Shown here: piece by piece, positions 1 to 9,054 of the stretch
How the letters are laid out: each line of letters begins with the position of its first letter
How positions within the stretch are numbered: the first letter of the stretch is position 1
Notes under the pieces: generated by a model
The model's database searches: none
Told to the model about the DNA's origin: nothing
Seen by the model: only the letters and a program-made list of their open reading frames with translations
Program-made: the position numbers and the translations under genes
Assembly (NCBI GenBank): GCA_015060625.1
Contig: SUYC01000010.1
Span: 1-64,000, forward strand
Origin: Xylanibacter ruminicola
Lineage (GTDB): Bacteria > Bacteroidota > Bacteroidia > Bacteroidales > Bacteroidaceae
Reading direction: 5' to 3'
DNA: 64,000 nucleotides

Positions 1-30
1 TTACTGAAAGCTGCTACTAACGACTCATAA
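1..30 (+). CDS. possible 3' end of an upstream gene (partial)
   Basis: Frame 1 is open from the window edge and closes with TAA at 28-30, giving nine residues ending NDS. It is too short to identify. It could be the tail of a plus-strand gene or chance. The next 156 bases hold only AT-rich sequence and then the promoter of the xylanase gene. Confidence 0.25.
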   Translation, partial: LLKAATNDS

Positions 31-186
31 ATCTACCCTTAATCGTGTATTGGATGATAGTTGCGGATTTTAGGTTTAATATTGTTTTTCCCAAACGATA
101 GTGGTTTTTTTTGATTTTGTGCCATTGATGGTACAAATAATAAAGTTTATGATACTCTGGGAATAGAAGGTTTGCTAGATTTATTG

Positions 187-194
187 TAACTTTG
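187..194 (+). promoter_or_regulatory. Bacteroidota -7 box (TAACTTTG) for the xylanase gene
   Basis: TAACTTTG matches the TAnnTTTG consensus and is followed by GCAGCC, as is common at such promoters. It lies 40 bp before the xylanase ATG, leaving a leader of roughly 30 nt. Confidence 0.6.
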
Positions 195-234
195 CAGCCG
201 AATTAATTAATAAACAGAAATCAAATTGATAAAT

Positions 235-2430
235 ATGAAGAAACTATTCTTAGCGTTATCGCTCTTGGCCGGTAGCCTGACAGCATCGGCACAGTGGGGG
301 CGTCCCGTGGATTTCAGCGAGGGTCCAGGACTGAAAGATGCCTATAAAGGCTATTTTACTATCGGTGTGGCTGTAAACAAGTTCAACATCTCGGATCCTG
401 CTCAGACGGCAATCGTCAAAAAGCAGTTCAATAGTGTAACTGCTGAGAATGCTTGGAAACCTGGCGAGATTCATCCAAAAGAGGGTGTGTGGAACTTTGG
501 TTTGGCTGACAGCATTGCCAACTTCTGTCGCGAAAACGGTATCAAGATGCGTGGTCACTGCTTGTGCTGGCACTCGCAGTTTGCCGACTGGATGTTTACC
601 GACAAGAAGGGTAAGCCTGTAAAGAAAGAGGTGTTCTACCAGCGTTTGCGCGAGCATATCCACACCGTGGTTAATCGCTATAAGGACGTGGTTTATGCTT
701 GGGACGTAGTAAACGAGGCTATGGCCGACGATGGTCGTCCATTCGAGTTTGTTGATGGCAAGATGGTTCCTGCCAGTCCTTATCGTCAGAGCCGCCATTT
801 TAAGCTGTGTGGCGATGAGTTTATTGCTAAGGCTTTTGAGTTTGCACGCGAAGCCGACCCAACAGGTGTGCTGATGTACAACGACTACAGCTGTGTTGAC
901 GAGGGCAAACGCGAGCGTATATATAATATGGTGAAGAAGATGAAAGAGGCTGGTGTGCCCATCGATGGTATCGGCATGCAGGGTCACTACAATATCTACT
1001 TCCCTGATGAGGAGAAGCTGGAGAAGGCTATCAACCGTTTCAGCGAGATTGTAAACACAATCCATATCACAGAGCTGGATCTGCGTACCAATACCGAGAG
1101 CGGTGGACAGCTGATGTTCTCGCGTGGCGAGGCTAAGCCACAGCCTGCTTATATGCAGACACTGCAGGAGGACCAGTATGCCCGCTTGTTCAAGATTTTC
1201 CGCAAGCACAAGGATGTGATTAAGAACGTTACATTCTGGAACCTGAGCGATAAGGACTCTTGGCTGGGTGTGAACAATCACCCACTGCCTTTCGACGAGA
1301 ACTTCAAGGCAAAGCGTTCGCTGCAGATTATCCGCGACTTTGATGCCGCTATGGACAACCGCAAGCCCAAAGAGGATTTCGTGCCCAACCCTATGAACCA
1401 GCCTGGTCAGGAGTATCCACAGGTTAACTCTGAGGGTTATGCCCGTTTCCGTGTGGTGGCTCCCGATGCTAAGTCGGTTATCGTTAGTCTGGGTCTTGGT
1501 GGCCGTGGCGGTACCGTACTGCACAAGGATAAGGATGGCGTGTGGACTGGTACTACAGATGGTCCAATGGATCCTGGTTTCCACTACTATCACCTGACTA
1601 TCGATGGTGGCGTGTTCAACGATCCTGGTACACATAATTACTTCGGTTCTTGCCGTTGGGAGAGTGGTATCGAGATTCCTGCCAAGGATCAGGACTTCTA
1701 CGCTTATCGCAAGGATATCAACCATGGTAACATCCAGCAGGTAACCTTCTGGAGCGAGAGCACAGGTAAGATGCAGACGGCCAATGTTTATCTGCCTTAC
1801 GGTTACGGCAAGTTGGTAAAAGGTAAGAATGGTAAGATGACACAGGAGCGTTATCCAGTACTGTACCTGCAGCACGGCTGGGGTGAGAACGAAACCAGCT
1901 GGCCTGTACAGGGTAAGGCTGGACTCATTATGGACAACTTGATTGCTGATGGAAAGATTAAGCCATTTATCGTGGTAATGGCCTACGGACTGACCAACGA
2001 CTTTAAGTTTGGTTCAATCGGTAAGTTTACTGCCGAGGAGTTTGAGAAGGTGCTCATCGACGAGCTGATTCCTACTATCGATAAGAACTTCCTGACCAAG
2101 GCCGACAAGTGGAACCGTGCGATGGCAGGACTGTCGATGGGTGGTATGGAAACCAAACTCATCACCCTGCGTCGTCCTGAAATGTTCGGTTACTGGGGAC
2201 TGCTGAGTGGTGGCACCTATATGCCCGAGGAGATTAAGGATCCTAAGGCTGTGAAGTATATCTTCGTAGGTTGTGGCGATAAGGAGAACCCAGAGGGCAT
2301 CAACAAGAGCGTTGAAGCACTGAAGGCTGCCGGATTTAAGGCCGAAGGTCTGGTTTCTGAGGGCACAGCACACGAGTTCCTGACTTGGCGCCGTTGCCTT
2401 GAAAAGATGGCGCAGAACCTCTTTAAGTAA
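235..2430 (+). CDS. xyn10D-fae1A: bifunctional GH10 endo-1,4-beta-xylanase / CE1 feruloyl esterase
   Basis: Secreted enzyme expected to cut the beta-1,4-xylan backbone and release ferulate esters. A signal peptide (MKKLFLALSLLAGSLTASAQ) precedes a GH10 domain at about residues 25-375, with the acid/base Glu161 in VVNEAM and the nucleophile Glu280 in HITELD. A small E-set/CBM48-like beta domain (about 395-485) leads into a CE1 esterase domain with GLSMGG (Ser634) and His713 near the C-terminus. An in-frame TTG nine bases upstream (226) is less likely as a start than ATG 235. The architecture, with GH95 and a PA14-containing GH3 next in line, matches the characterised Xyn10D-Fae1A of P. ruminicola 23 (established knowledge). 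First gene of the locus, with its own promoter. Confidence 0.93.
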   Translation: MKKLFLALSLLAGSLTASAQWGRPVDFSEGPGLKDAYKGYFTIGVAVNKFNISDPAQTAIVKKQFNSVTAENAWKPGEIHPKEGVWNFGLADSIANFCRENGIKMRGHCLCWHSQFADWMFTDKKGKPVKKEVFYQRLREHIHTVVNRYKDVVYAWDVVNEAMADDGRPFEFVDGKMVPASPYRQSRHFKLCGDEFIAKAFEFAREADPTGVLMYNDYSCVDEGKRERIYNMVKKMKEAGVPIDGIGMQGHYNIYFPDEEKLEKAINRFSEIVNTIHITELDLRTNTESGGQLMFSRGEAKPQPAYMQTLQEDQYARLFKIFRKHKDVIKNVTFWNLSDKDSWLGVNNHPLPFDENFKAKRSLQIIRDFDAAMDNRKPKEDFVPNPMNQPGQEYPQVNSEGYARFRVVAPDAKSVIVSLGLGGRGGTVLHKDKDGVWTGTTDGPMDPGFHYYHLTIDGGVFNDPGTHNYFGSCRWESGIEIPAKDQDFYAYRKDINHGNIQQVTFWSESTGKMQTANVYLPYGYGKLVKGKNGKMTQERYPVLYLQHGWGENETSWPVQGKAGLIMDNLIADGKIKPFIVVMAYGLTNDFKFGSIGKFTAEEFEKVLIDELIPTIDKNFLTKADKWNRAMAGLSMGGMETKLITLRRPEMFGYWGLLSGGTYMPEEIKDPKAVKYIFVGCGDKENPEGINKSVEALKAAGFKAEGLVSEGTAHEFLTWRRCLEKMAQNLFK

Positions 2431-2523
2431 GGAAAAGTGCAGAAAAAGTGTGATTTTTTAGTGGTTGAAACAAAATAAAAAGTAAATGTAACATGAGAAT
2501 AAGCCACTTTCGAGAAAATACAC

Positions 2524-2531
2524 TAACTTTG
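2524..2531 (+). promoter_or_regulatory. -7 box (TAACTTTG) upstream of a short terminated transcript
   Basis: TAACTTTGCACC fits TAnnTTTG. Transcription from here would meet the hairpin at 2599-2641 after about 100 nt, so this promoter may make a small RNA or an attenuated leader rather than GH95 mRNA directly. Confidence 0.5.
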
Positions 2532-2539
2532 CACCCAGA

Positions 2540-2641
2540 TAAGATAAAGAATCGGTTAAAATTGTTTTAGTTATATTAGTAGTTAGTAGTTTTTCCTTCC
2601 CTGGGACTAAAGAAAAGCGTTTCTTGTCCCAGGGTTATTTT
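2540..2641 (+). ncRNA. candidate small RNA / attenuated leader between xyn10D-fae1A and GH95
   Basis: Bounded by a promoter-like box at 2524-2531 and a strong hairpin plus T-run at 2599-2641. A second promoter box (2662-2669) sits between this hairpin and GH95. No credible ORF lies inside. Two copies of AGTAGTT occur at 2578-2591. Existence is inferred from signals only. Confidence 0.35.
2599..2641 (+). terminator. intrinsic terminator
   Basis: CCCTGGGAC (2599-2607) pairs perfectly with GTCCCAGGG (2626-2634). The stem extends inward through AGAAA/TTTCT to an AGCG loop, and TTATTTTTT follows. It could end xylanase transcription or the short RNA starting near 2540. Confidence 0.75.
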
Positions 2642-2661
2642 TTAAAATCATAAATTATTTG

Positions 2662-2669
2662 TATCTTTG
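2662..2669 (+). promoter_or_regulatory. -7 box (TATCTTTG) for GH95
   Basis: TATCTTTGCAGC lies 29 bp before the GH95 ATG, immediately after the terminator, and probably drives GH95-GH3. Confidence 0.6.
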
Positions 2670-2697
2670 CAGCGAAATTTAAAACCAATATATAAAT

Positions 2698-5163
2698 ATG
2701 AAACGATTATTGACTATCCTTGCCGGTGTGTGTGTGGTGCTTGGTATGAACGCCCAGCAGCATAAGCTGTGGTACAGTAAACCGGCCGTACAGTGGTTGG
2801 AAGCCCTGCCTATAGGCAATTCACACTTAGGTGCTATGGTGTATGGCGGTACCAGCACAGAACAGATTCAACTGAACGAAGAAACCTTCTGGAGTGGTTC
2901 GCCACACAATAACAATAATCCTGATGCCAAGGTGGCTATGAAGGATGTGCGACGCCTGATTTTTGAGGGGAAAGAGAAAAAAGCCGAGGCGCTGATTGAC
3001 AAGGCTTTCTTTAAAGGACCTCATGGACAAAAGTATCTGCCTTTGGGCGACCTGATGCTTTCTTTCGACTATCAATCTGAGGCTGCTCCTGTCAATTATC
3101 GTCGCGAACTGAACCTGGGTGATGCACTCTGCACCACCAGTTTTGATGTGGATGGTGTGAAATTTATTCGTACTGCCTTTGCCTCGCAGGCCGATAACGC
3201 CATTATCATCCAGATAACAGCCAGCAAGAAGAAAGCCCTGAACTTCGGCGTGAGCTATCAGCGCAACCAACAACCAGTAGAAGGAGGTATCGTGGCTAAG
3301 AACGAGCATACCTATACTATTAATAATGTAGAGCATGAGGGTATTGCTGGTAAGCTGCAGGCCGAGGTGCGTGTAAAAGTGGTGGCAGATGGAAACGTGG
3401 CTGATGTGGGCAGCGATATGCAGGTGCGAAATGCTACCAATGCCACCATATTTATTACGGCGGCCACCAACTACGTGAATTATCAGACTATTAACGGCGA
3501 TCCGGTTGCAAAAAACAACCTGACCATGCAGTTGATGAAAGGCAAGAACTACAAGCAACTGCTGAAACGCCATATGGATAAATATCAGGACCAGTATGAT
3601 CGTGTGACGCTGTCGTTGCCAAAATCGGCACAGTCGGAGCTGCCTACCGATGAGCGTCTGGCAGCTTTCGATGGTACCGACCTGGATATGGTGTCGCTGA
3701 TGATGCAGTACGGACGATACCTGCTGATATCTTCATCGCAGCCTGGTGGTCAGCCTGCCAATCTGCAGGGGGTATGGAACCATAAGATGGATCCTGCTTG
3801 GGACTCGAAATACACCATCAATATCAATGCCGAGATGAACTACTGGCCGGCCAATGTGGCTAATCTGGCTGAGACACAGGAACCGTTATTCTCGATGATT
3901 CGCGACCTGAGTGTTACAGGCGCTAAAACGGCCCGTTCCATGTACAACTGTCCGGGTTGGGTGGCGCATCATAACACCGACCTGTGGCGTATCGCCGGTC
4001 CTGTGGATGGTACCAGCTGGGGAATGTTCCCAACAGGTGGTGCCTGGCTCACCACACATCTGTGGCAGTACTATCTATATACAGGCGACAAGCGATTCCT
4101 TGATGCCTATTATCCTATCCTGAAAGGGGCTGCCGATTTCCTGCTGTCGTATATGCAGGAATATCCAAAGAACGGTGAGGTGAAGCAGGCTGCCGGTTGG
4201 CTGGTAACGGTACCAACGGTGTCGCCCGAACATGGACCTGTGGGTAAGAACACCACAGTAACAGCCGGATCGACAATGGACAATCAGATTGTGTTTGATG
4301 TGCTGAGCAGTACCCTGAAGGCGCATCAGATATTGGGCTATAACAATGTGGTTTATACCACCATGCTAACCAATGCTATAGCAAAGTTGCCACCCATGCA
4401 GATTGGGCGCTACGGACAGTTGCAGGAGTGGCTGATAGATGGCGACGATCCGAAGGACGAGCATCGTCATATCTCGCATCTGTACGGACTGTATCCTTCG
4501 AATCAGATTTCACCCTATACGCATCCCGATTTGTTTACAGCGGCTGCCAACACCCTGAACCAGCGTGGCGATATGGCTACTGGCTGGAGTCTGGGATGGA
4601 AAATCAATTTCTGGGCGCGTATGCTGGATGGCAATCATGCCTTTAAGATTATCAGGAACATGCTGAACGTGATACCTAGCACCACAGAGTGGGGCCCTCG
4701 TGGCGGAACCTATCCCAACCTGTTTGATGCCCATCCACCATTCCAGATTGATGGTAACTTCGGCTGTTCGGCAGGTGTTTGCGAGATGCTGTTGCAGAGT
4801 CATGATGGTGCTGTACACCTGTTGCCTGCCCTCCCTGATAGTTGGAAGGATGGCGAGGTGAGTGGTCTGGTGGCCAGAGGTGCCTTCACGGTGAGCATGA
4901 AGTGGCACGATGGTGCACTGACTCAGGCTGAGATATACTCAAAGATTGGTGGACAGTTGCGCTTGCGTTCGTATGTGCCACTGCGAGGTGCTGGCTTAAA
5001 ACCAGCCCAGGGTGAATGCACAAACGACTTGCTGGCACCAGCAGTCATCAACGAGCCTCTGAAATCGGCTGAGCTGAAGGACTTCAAGACACTGCCCGTC
5101 CGTAAGGTGTACGAGTATGATATCATGACGTCGCCAGGGGAAACGTATGTCATTAAACATTAA
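2698..5163 (+). CDS. GH95 alpha-L-fucosidase / alpha-L-galactosidase family enzyme
   Basis: Inverting exo-glycosidase of family GH95, secreted (signal peptide ending GMNAQ). The N-terminal sandwich domain carries family motifs such as WLEALPIGN and FWSGSP at residues 30-70. The (alpha/alpha)6 domain has the paired Asn of [15 protein letters not shown] (Glu about 511, probable acid) and [12 protein letters not shown]95 covers alpha-L-fucosidases and alpha-L-galactosidases. In xylan loci a GH95 member is known to remove L-galactose from complex corn-type xylan, so that specificity is inferred here. Ten bases separate it from GH3, so the two are probably co-transcribed. Its last codons and stop lie inside a CATTAAA triplet repeat. 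Confidence 0.88.
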   Translation: MKRLLTILAGVCVVLGMNAQQHKLWYSKPAVQWLEALPIGNSHLGAMVYGGTSTEQIQLNEETFWSGSPHNNNNPDAKVAMKDVRRLIFEGKEKKAEALIDKAFFKGPHGQKYLPLGDLMLSFDYQSEAAPVNYRRELNLGDALCTTSFDVDGVKFIRTAFASQADNAIIIQITASKKKALNFGVSYQRNQQPVEGGIVAKNEHTYTINNVEHEGIAGKLQAEVRVKVVADGNVADVGSDMQVRNATNATIFITAATNYVNYQTINGDPVAKNNLTMQLMKGKNYKQLLKRHMDKYQDQYDRVTLSLPKSAQSELPTDERLAAFDGTDLDMVSLMMQYGRYLLISSSQPGGQPANLQGVWNHKMDPAWDSKYTININAEMNYWPANVANLAETQEPLFSMIRDLSVTGAKTARSMYNCPGWVAHHNTDLWRIAGPVDGTSWGMFPTGGAWLTTHLWQYYLYTGDKRFLDAYYPILKGAADFLLSYMQEYPKNGEVKQAAGWLVTVPTVSPEHGPVGKNTTVTAGSTMDNQIVFDVLSSTLKAHQILGYNNVVYTTMLTNAIAKLPPMQIGRYGQLQEWLIDGDDPKDEHRHISHLYGLYPSNQISPYTHPDLFTAAANTLNQRGDMATGWSLGWKINFWARMLDGNHAFKIIRNMLNVIPSTTEWGPRGGTYPNLFDAHPPFQIDGNFGCSAGVCEMLLQSHDGAVHLLPALPDSWKDGEVSGLVARGAFTVSMKWHDGALTQAEIYSKIGGQLRLRSYVPLRGAGLKPAQGECTNDLLAPAVINEPLKSAELKDFKTLPVRKVYEYDIMTSPGETYVIKH

Positions 5164-5171
5164 ACATTAAA
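5151..5171. repeat. three perfect CATTAAA heptamers at the GH95/GH3 junction
   Basis: CATTAAA is repeated exactly three times. The repeat encodes the last residues of GH95, supplies its TAA stop, and ends one base before the GH3 ATG, occupying the place where a ribosome binding site would lie. Confidence 0.8.
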
Positions 5172-5172
5172 G

Positions 5173-7755
5173 ATGAAATATCAACTATTCTTATCATTGG
5201 CATTTTGTGTGGGGCTGGGAGCCTCAGCACAAACATTGCCTTACCAGAACCCCAACCTCTCGGCTAAAGAGAGAGCTGTTGACCTCTGCAGTAGATTGAC
5301 ATTGGAAGAGAAAGCCATGCTGATGCTCGATGAGAGTCCGGCCATTCCCAGGTTGGGTATCAAAAAGTTCTTTTGGTGGAGCGAGGCGCTGCATGGCGCT
5401 GCTAACATGGACCATGTAACGGTGTTCCCAGAGCCTGTGGCTATGGCGGCATCGTTTAACCCTGCATTGCTGTTTAAGGTGTTCGACATTGCTTCAACCG
5501 AGTTCCGTGCCCAGTATAACGAACGTATGCTGCGTGGTTCGGGACAGGATGAGAAGTTCCACAGTCTGAGTGTATGGACGCCAAATGTAAACATCTTCCG
5601 TGACCCACGATGGGGTAGAGGACAGGAAACCTATGGCGAAGACCCCTATCTCACCAGTGTGATGGGCGATCAGGTGGTGCGAGGTTTGCAAGGTCCTGAG
5701 GATGCCAAGTACCGTAAGCTGTGGGCCTGCGCCAAGCACTATGCTGTGCACAGTGGTCCGGAATATACCCGTCATAGTGCCAACCTGACGAATGTGTCGG
5801 CACGCGATTTCTGGGAAACGTATATGCCAGCCTTTAAAAAGTTGGTCGAGGATAGTAAGGTGCGTGAGGTGATGTGTGCCTATCAGCGACTGGATGATGA
5901 CCCCTGCTGTGGTTCGCAGCGCCTGTTGCAGACCATTCTGCGCGACGAGTGGGGATTCCAGTATCTGGTGGTGAGCGACTGTGGTGCCGTGAGTGATTTC
6001 TACGAGTCGCACAAATCATCGAGCGACCCAGTACATGCCTCGGCTAAGGCTACCATTGCCGGTACCGACGTGGAGTGTGGCTATGGTTATGCCTACCGTA
6101 GTATTCCCGAGGCTGTGAAGCGTGGCTTGATTACCGAGGCCGAGGTGGATAAGCATGTGGTACGACTGTTGGAAGGTCGTTTCGACCTGGGCGAGATGGA
6201 TGACCCTTCGCTCGTGGAGTGGAGTAAGATTCCCTACTCAAAGATGTCGTGCAAGGAGCATGCTGCGACCGCCCTCGACATGGCCCGACAAACGATTGTG
6301 CTGTTGCAGAACAAGGGAAATATCTTGCCCCTGAAGAAGAATGCCGAGAAGATAGCCGTGATTGGACCGAATGCCGATAACGCCCCCATGATGTGGGGTA
6401 ACTACAATGGTATGCCTAACCACACGGTAACCATTCTGGATGGTATCAAAGCCAAGCAGAAAAAACTCTATTATGCCGCTGGTTGCGACCTGACCTACGA
6501 TAAGGTGATGGACTGCTTGATGGCTTCGCAGTGCAGCTTCGAAGGTAAAAAGGGTATGAAGGGCACCTTCTGGAACAACCGTAAGATGGAAGGTAAGCCT
6601 GTTACTACACAGTATTACACCACCCCGCTGGCTGTTACCACCGCTGGTATGCATAACTTTGCCCCTGGCGTGCAGTTGGAGGATTTTGCTGCCAAGTACG
6701 AAACGGTGTTTACCCCAAAAGAGTCTGGTGAGTATGTGGTGAATGTAGATGGCTGCGGTCATTTCGAACTGTATATCGATGGCGAGCGTAAGTTTATGCA
6801 CCATATCTGGCGCACCACACCTAACCGTGTGGCCATCCAGGCCGAGAAGGGTAAGAGCTATCGGATAGAAGTGCGTTTCTCGCATGTACATACTTATAAT
6901 GCCAACTTGAAAATCAATATCGCCAAGGAGCTGCCTATCGACTATCAGCAGATGATTGCTCAGCTGAAAGGTATCAATAAGGTCATCTTCTGTGGTGGTA
7001 TCTCGGCAGCACTCGAAGGCGAGGAGATGCCTGTACAGATTGATGGCTTCAAGGGTGGCGACCGCACCAGCATTGAGTTGCCGAAGGTGCAGCGCGACTT
7101 CCTGAAGGCACTTAAAGCAGCCGGTAAGCAGGTAATTTTTGTGAACTGTTCGGGGTCGGCCATCGCACTCACACCCGAAACAGAGAGCTGCGATGCCATC
7201 GTGCAGGCCTGGTATGCTGGACAGGAAGGTGGAACCGCCATTGCTGAGGTGCTGTTTGGCGACTGCAACCCCAGTGGAAAACTGCCCATCACTTTCTATA
7301 AGAACGATCAGCAGTTGCCCGACTACGACGACTATTCGATGAAAGGTCGTACCTATCGCTATTTTGATGATGCGCTGTTTGCCTTTGGCTATGGCTTGAG
7401 CTATACCACCTTCGAGGTTGGCGAGGCTAAGGTTGAGGCTGCTACCGATGGTGCGCTTTACAACGTACAGATACCTGTTACCAATACGGGTGCAAAGAAT
7501 GGTACAGAAACCATCCAACTGTATATCCGTAACCTGCAGGATCCCGATGGGCCGCTGAAGAGTCTGCGTGGCTTTGAGCGATTAGACATCAAGGCCGGCC
7601 AAACGGCAACGGCTAACCTGAAGATTACCAAAGCGTCGTTGGAGTTCTGGGATACAGAAACAAACACCATGCGAACCAAACCTGGAAAGTATGAGATACT
7701 CTACGGAACCAGTTCGTTGGATAAAGATCTGAAAAAACTGACCATCACTTTATAG
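5173..7755 (+). CDS. xyl3A: GH3 beta-xylosidase with PA14-like insert
   Basis: Exo-acting enzyme releasing xylose from xylo-oligosaccharides; family members may also take alpha-L-arabinofuranosides. Signal peptide (to about residue 19), GH3 N-terminal barrel with the nucleophile Asp269 in VVSDCGAV, and a GH3 C-terminal domain interrupted by a PA14-like beta domain at about residues 450-600 (from KGTFWNN to the AYNANLKI-type strands). A fibronectin-III-like C-terminal domain ends at 860. P. ruminicola Xyl3A was described as a GH3 with a PA14-like insertion two genes downstream of xyn10D-fae1A, which is the arrangement here. The 3' end overlaps the convergent PotD-like gene by 11 bp and both share a terminator hairpin. 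Confidence 0.92.
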   Translation: MKYQLFLSLAFCVGLGASAQTLPYQNPNLSAKERAVDLCSRLTLEEKAMLMLDESPAIPRLGIKKFFWWSEALHGAANMDHVTVFPEPVAMAASFNPALLFKVFDIASTEFRAQYNERMLRGSGQDEKFHSLSVWTPNVNIFRDPRWGRGQETYGEDPYLTSVMGDQVVRGLQGPEDAKYRKLWACAKHYAVHSGPEYTRHSANLTNVSARDFWETYMPAFKKLVEDSKVREVMCAYQRLDDDPCCGSQRLLQTILRDEWGFQYLVVSDCGAVSDFYESHKSSSDPVHASAKATIAGTDVECGYGYAYRSIPEAVKRGLITEAEVDKHVVRLLEGRFDLGEMDDPSLVEWSKIPYSKMSCKEHAATALDMARQTIVLLQNKGNILPLKKNAEKIAVIGPNADNAPMMWGNYNGMPNHTVTILDGIKAKQKKLYYAAGCDLTYDKVMDCLMASQCSFEGKKGMKGTFWNNRKMEGKPVTTQYYTTPLAVTTAGMHNFAPGVQLEDFAAKYETVFTPKESGEYVVNVDGCGHFELYIDGERKFMHHIWRTTPNRVAIQAEKGKSYRIEVRFSHVHTYNANLKINIAKELPIDYQQMIAQLKGINKVIFCGGISAALEGEEMPVQIDGFKGGDRTSIELPKVQRDFLKALKAAGKQVIFVNCSGSAIALTPETESCDAIVQAWYAGQEGGTAIAEVLFGDCNPSGKLPITFYKNDQQLPDYDDYSMKGRTYRYFDDALFAFGYGLSYTTFEVGEAKVEAATDGALYNVQIPVTNTGAKNGTETIQLYIRNLQDPDGPLKSLRGFERLDIKAGQTATANLKITKASLEFWDTETNTMRTKPGKYEILYGTSSLDKDLKKLTITL

Positions 7756-7770
7756 TGGTGGTCTTTTTTT
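7740..7770 (+). terminator. terminator overlapping both convergent gene ends
   Basis: GACCATCACT (7740-7749) pairs with AGTGGTGGTC (7754-7763) around a TTAT loop, with one G-U pair, and seven T follow. It contains the GH3 stop and, on the other strand, the last codons and stop of the PotD-like gene. Confidence 0.8.
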
Positions 7771-9037
7771 GACGTAACAAAAGCGTGGTGATAATAATCA
7801 TAAGCAGCGCTACACTGCCTGCAAACACATAGAACCAATAATCAACAATGGTTTTCTTCTTGATTTTCTCCCAGATCTCACGGAGCACTTCCTGACGGTC
7901 GCCACTGTCGCGCAGAAAACTGCAACGGCTGATGACATCGTTTGTGGGATACATCACGCTATCTACATGAACAGCGGTGGCTTCAGGACCAAAGAAATAA
8001 CTCAGGTTGATGGCTGGCAGACTGTCGTTGGTAACGGCTTGCAGTATCTCGGGGGTGCCGATAGCTGAGCTGTAGCCTGTTTCTTGCATACACGAGAGAG
8101 CGATATCAGGGCGGCACAAGAAGTTTATCCAAAGGCTGGCGGCCTTGATATTCTTACAGGTGGTGGGAATCACCCAGCAGTCAACCCAGCAATCGCTACC
8201 TTCGATGGGTACAATATACTGCAGGTTGGTGTCGTCGCTTGCCTCGTCGATAGCCCATTTGGCATCACCGTTCCAGGTTACGCTCATCCACTCCTTGCCA
8301 GCTGCCATCAGGCGCTTGTCGCCTTCTACATCAAACTTCTTCATTTGTGGACGGGCTGTTTTCAACAGGTCTTCGACAATGGCGATATTGCGGTTGGTAA
8401 GATAGGCGGCCAGCAGGTTGCGGCTGGCGATGCCCGATTTGATGTCATCGTAGAAGGCGTAATTGATAAGCACATTATAGACATCGCTGAACGAATCTTT
8501 CATAATCACCTTTCCACGGTATTTCGAGTCGAGCAAAAAGCCCCAGCTGCTGACCTCTTCAGGTTTCACGTACTTGGTGTTGATAAGTACGCCGGTGTTA
8601 CCCCAGAGATAGCCTGCGGTATAATCCTTGGCGTTGATGCCCTGGGCTTCGCCGATGAGTTGCAGTATGTTATCGATGAAGGGGGATGTGCCATGCAGGT
8701 AGTTAGGAATGCCTTGCGACACGAAACTGGTGTCGATAGGCATGAGCAGCTTGTGCTTCATCATGCGTTCGGCCAGATACTCTGCTGGACAGAACACATC
8801 TACCTCAATCTGCCGGTTCTTAATCTTATAAAAGTAATCCTCAGGGTAGTCGTAGGTGACGTAGCTGACCTTGATTGACTGGCCTGTGACCTGCTGGTAC
8901 CATTTTTCAAACTTCTCAATAACACCCACGCCAATGTAATCGCCCCAGTTATATACCTTCAGTACTTGCTGACGATCCAGAGCTTGTGTTGCCAGACTGC
9001 AACACAAGGCAAGTATTGCGGTTGCTAGTCGTTTCAT
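7745..9037 (-). CDS. PotD-like polyamine-binding protein with C-terminal membrane helix
   Basis: Periplasmic spermidine/putrescine-binding fold (about 430 aa). Signal peptide at the N-terminus, then KVYNWGDYIG, the usual PotD opening, and CWVDCWVIP, where the Trp and Asp match polyamine-contacting residues of PotD. The start is ATG 9037, preceded by AAAAAAAGGAACGAT; a longer reading frame extends into the preceding gene. Odd features: a hydrophobic helix followed by RQKK at the C-terminus (about residues 398-422), which would anchor the protein in the inner membrane, and no permease or ATPase genes beside it. It starts 17 bp after the hybrid sensor-regulator stop, so the two are one operon. 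It could be an accessory sensor or a transport component with partners elsewhere. Confidence 0.78.
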   Translation of the reverse strand: MKRLATAILALCCSLATQALDRQQVLKVYNWGDYIGVGVIEKFEKWYQQVTGQSIKVSYVTYDYPEDYFYKIKNRQIEVDVFCPAEYLAERMMKHKLLMPIDTSFVSQGIPNYLHGTSPFIDNILQLIGEAQGINAKDYTAGYLWGNTGVLINTKYVKPEEVSSWGFLLDSKYRGKVIMKDSFSDVYNVLINYAFYDDIKSGIASRNLLAAYLTNRNIAIVEDLLKTARPQMKKFDVEGDKRLMAAGKEWMSVTWNGDAKWAIDEASDDTNLQYIVPIEGSDCWVDCWVIPTTCKNIKAASLWINFLCRPDIALSCMQETGYSSAIGTPEILQAVTNDSLPAINLSYFFGPEATAVHVDSVMYPTNDVISRCSFLRDSGDRQEVLREIWEKIKKKTIVDYWFYVFAGSVALLMIIITTLLLRQKKTTTIK

Positions 9038-9054
9038 ATCGTTCCTTTTTTTGT

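Noticed and set aside
256..1875. Long minus-strand open frame opposite the xylanase gene
   Set aside because: It is a mirror of the GH10-CE1 gene, has no promoter or family motifs, and the plus frame carries all catalytic residues.
6238..7518. 426-codon minus-strand frame opposite GH3
   Set aside because: Shadow of codon bias in xyl3A; no recognisable domain.
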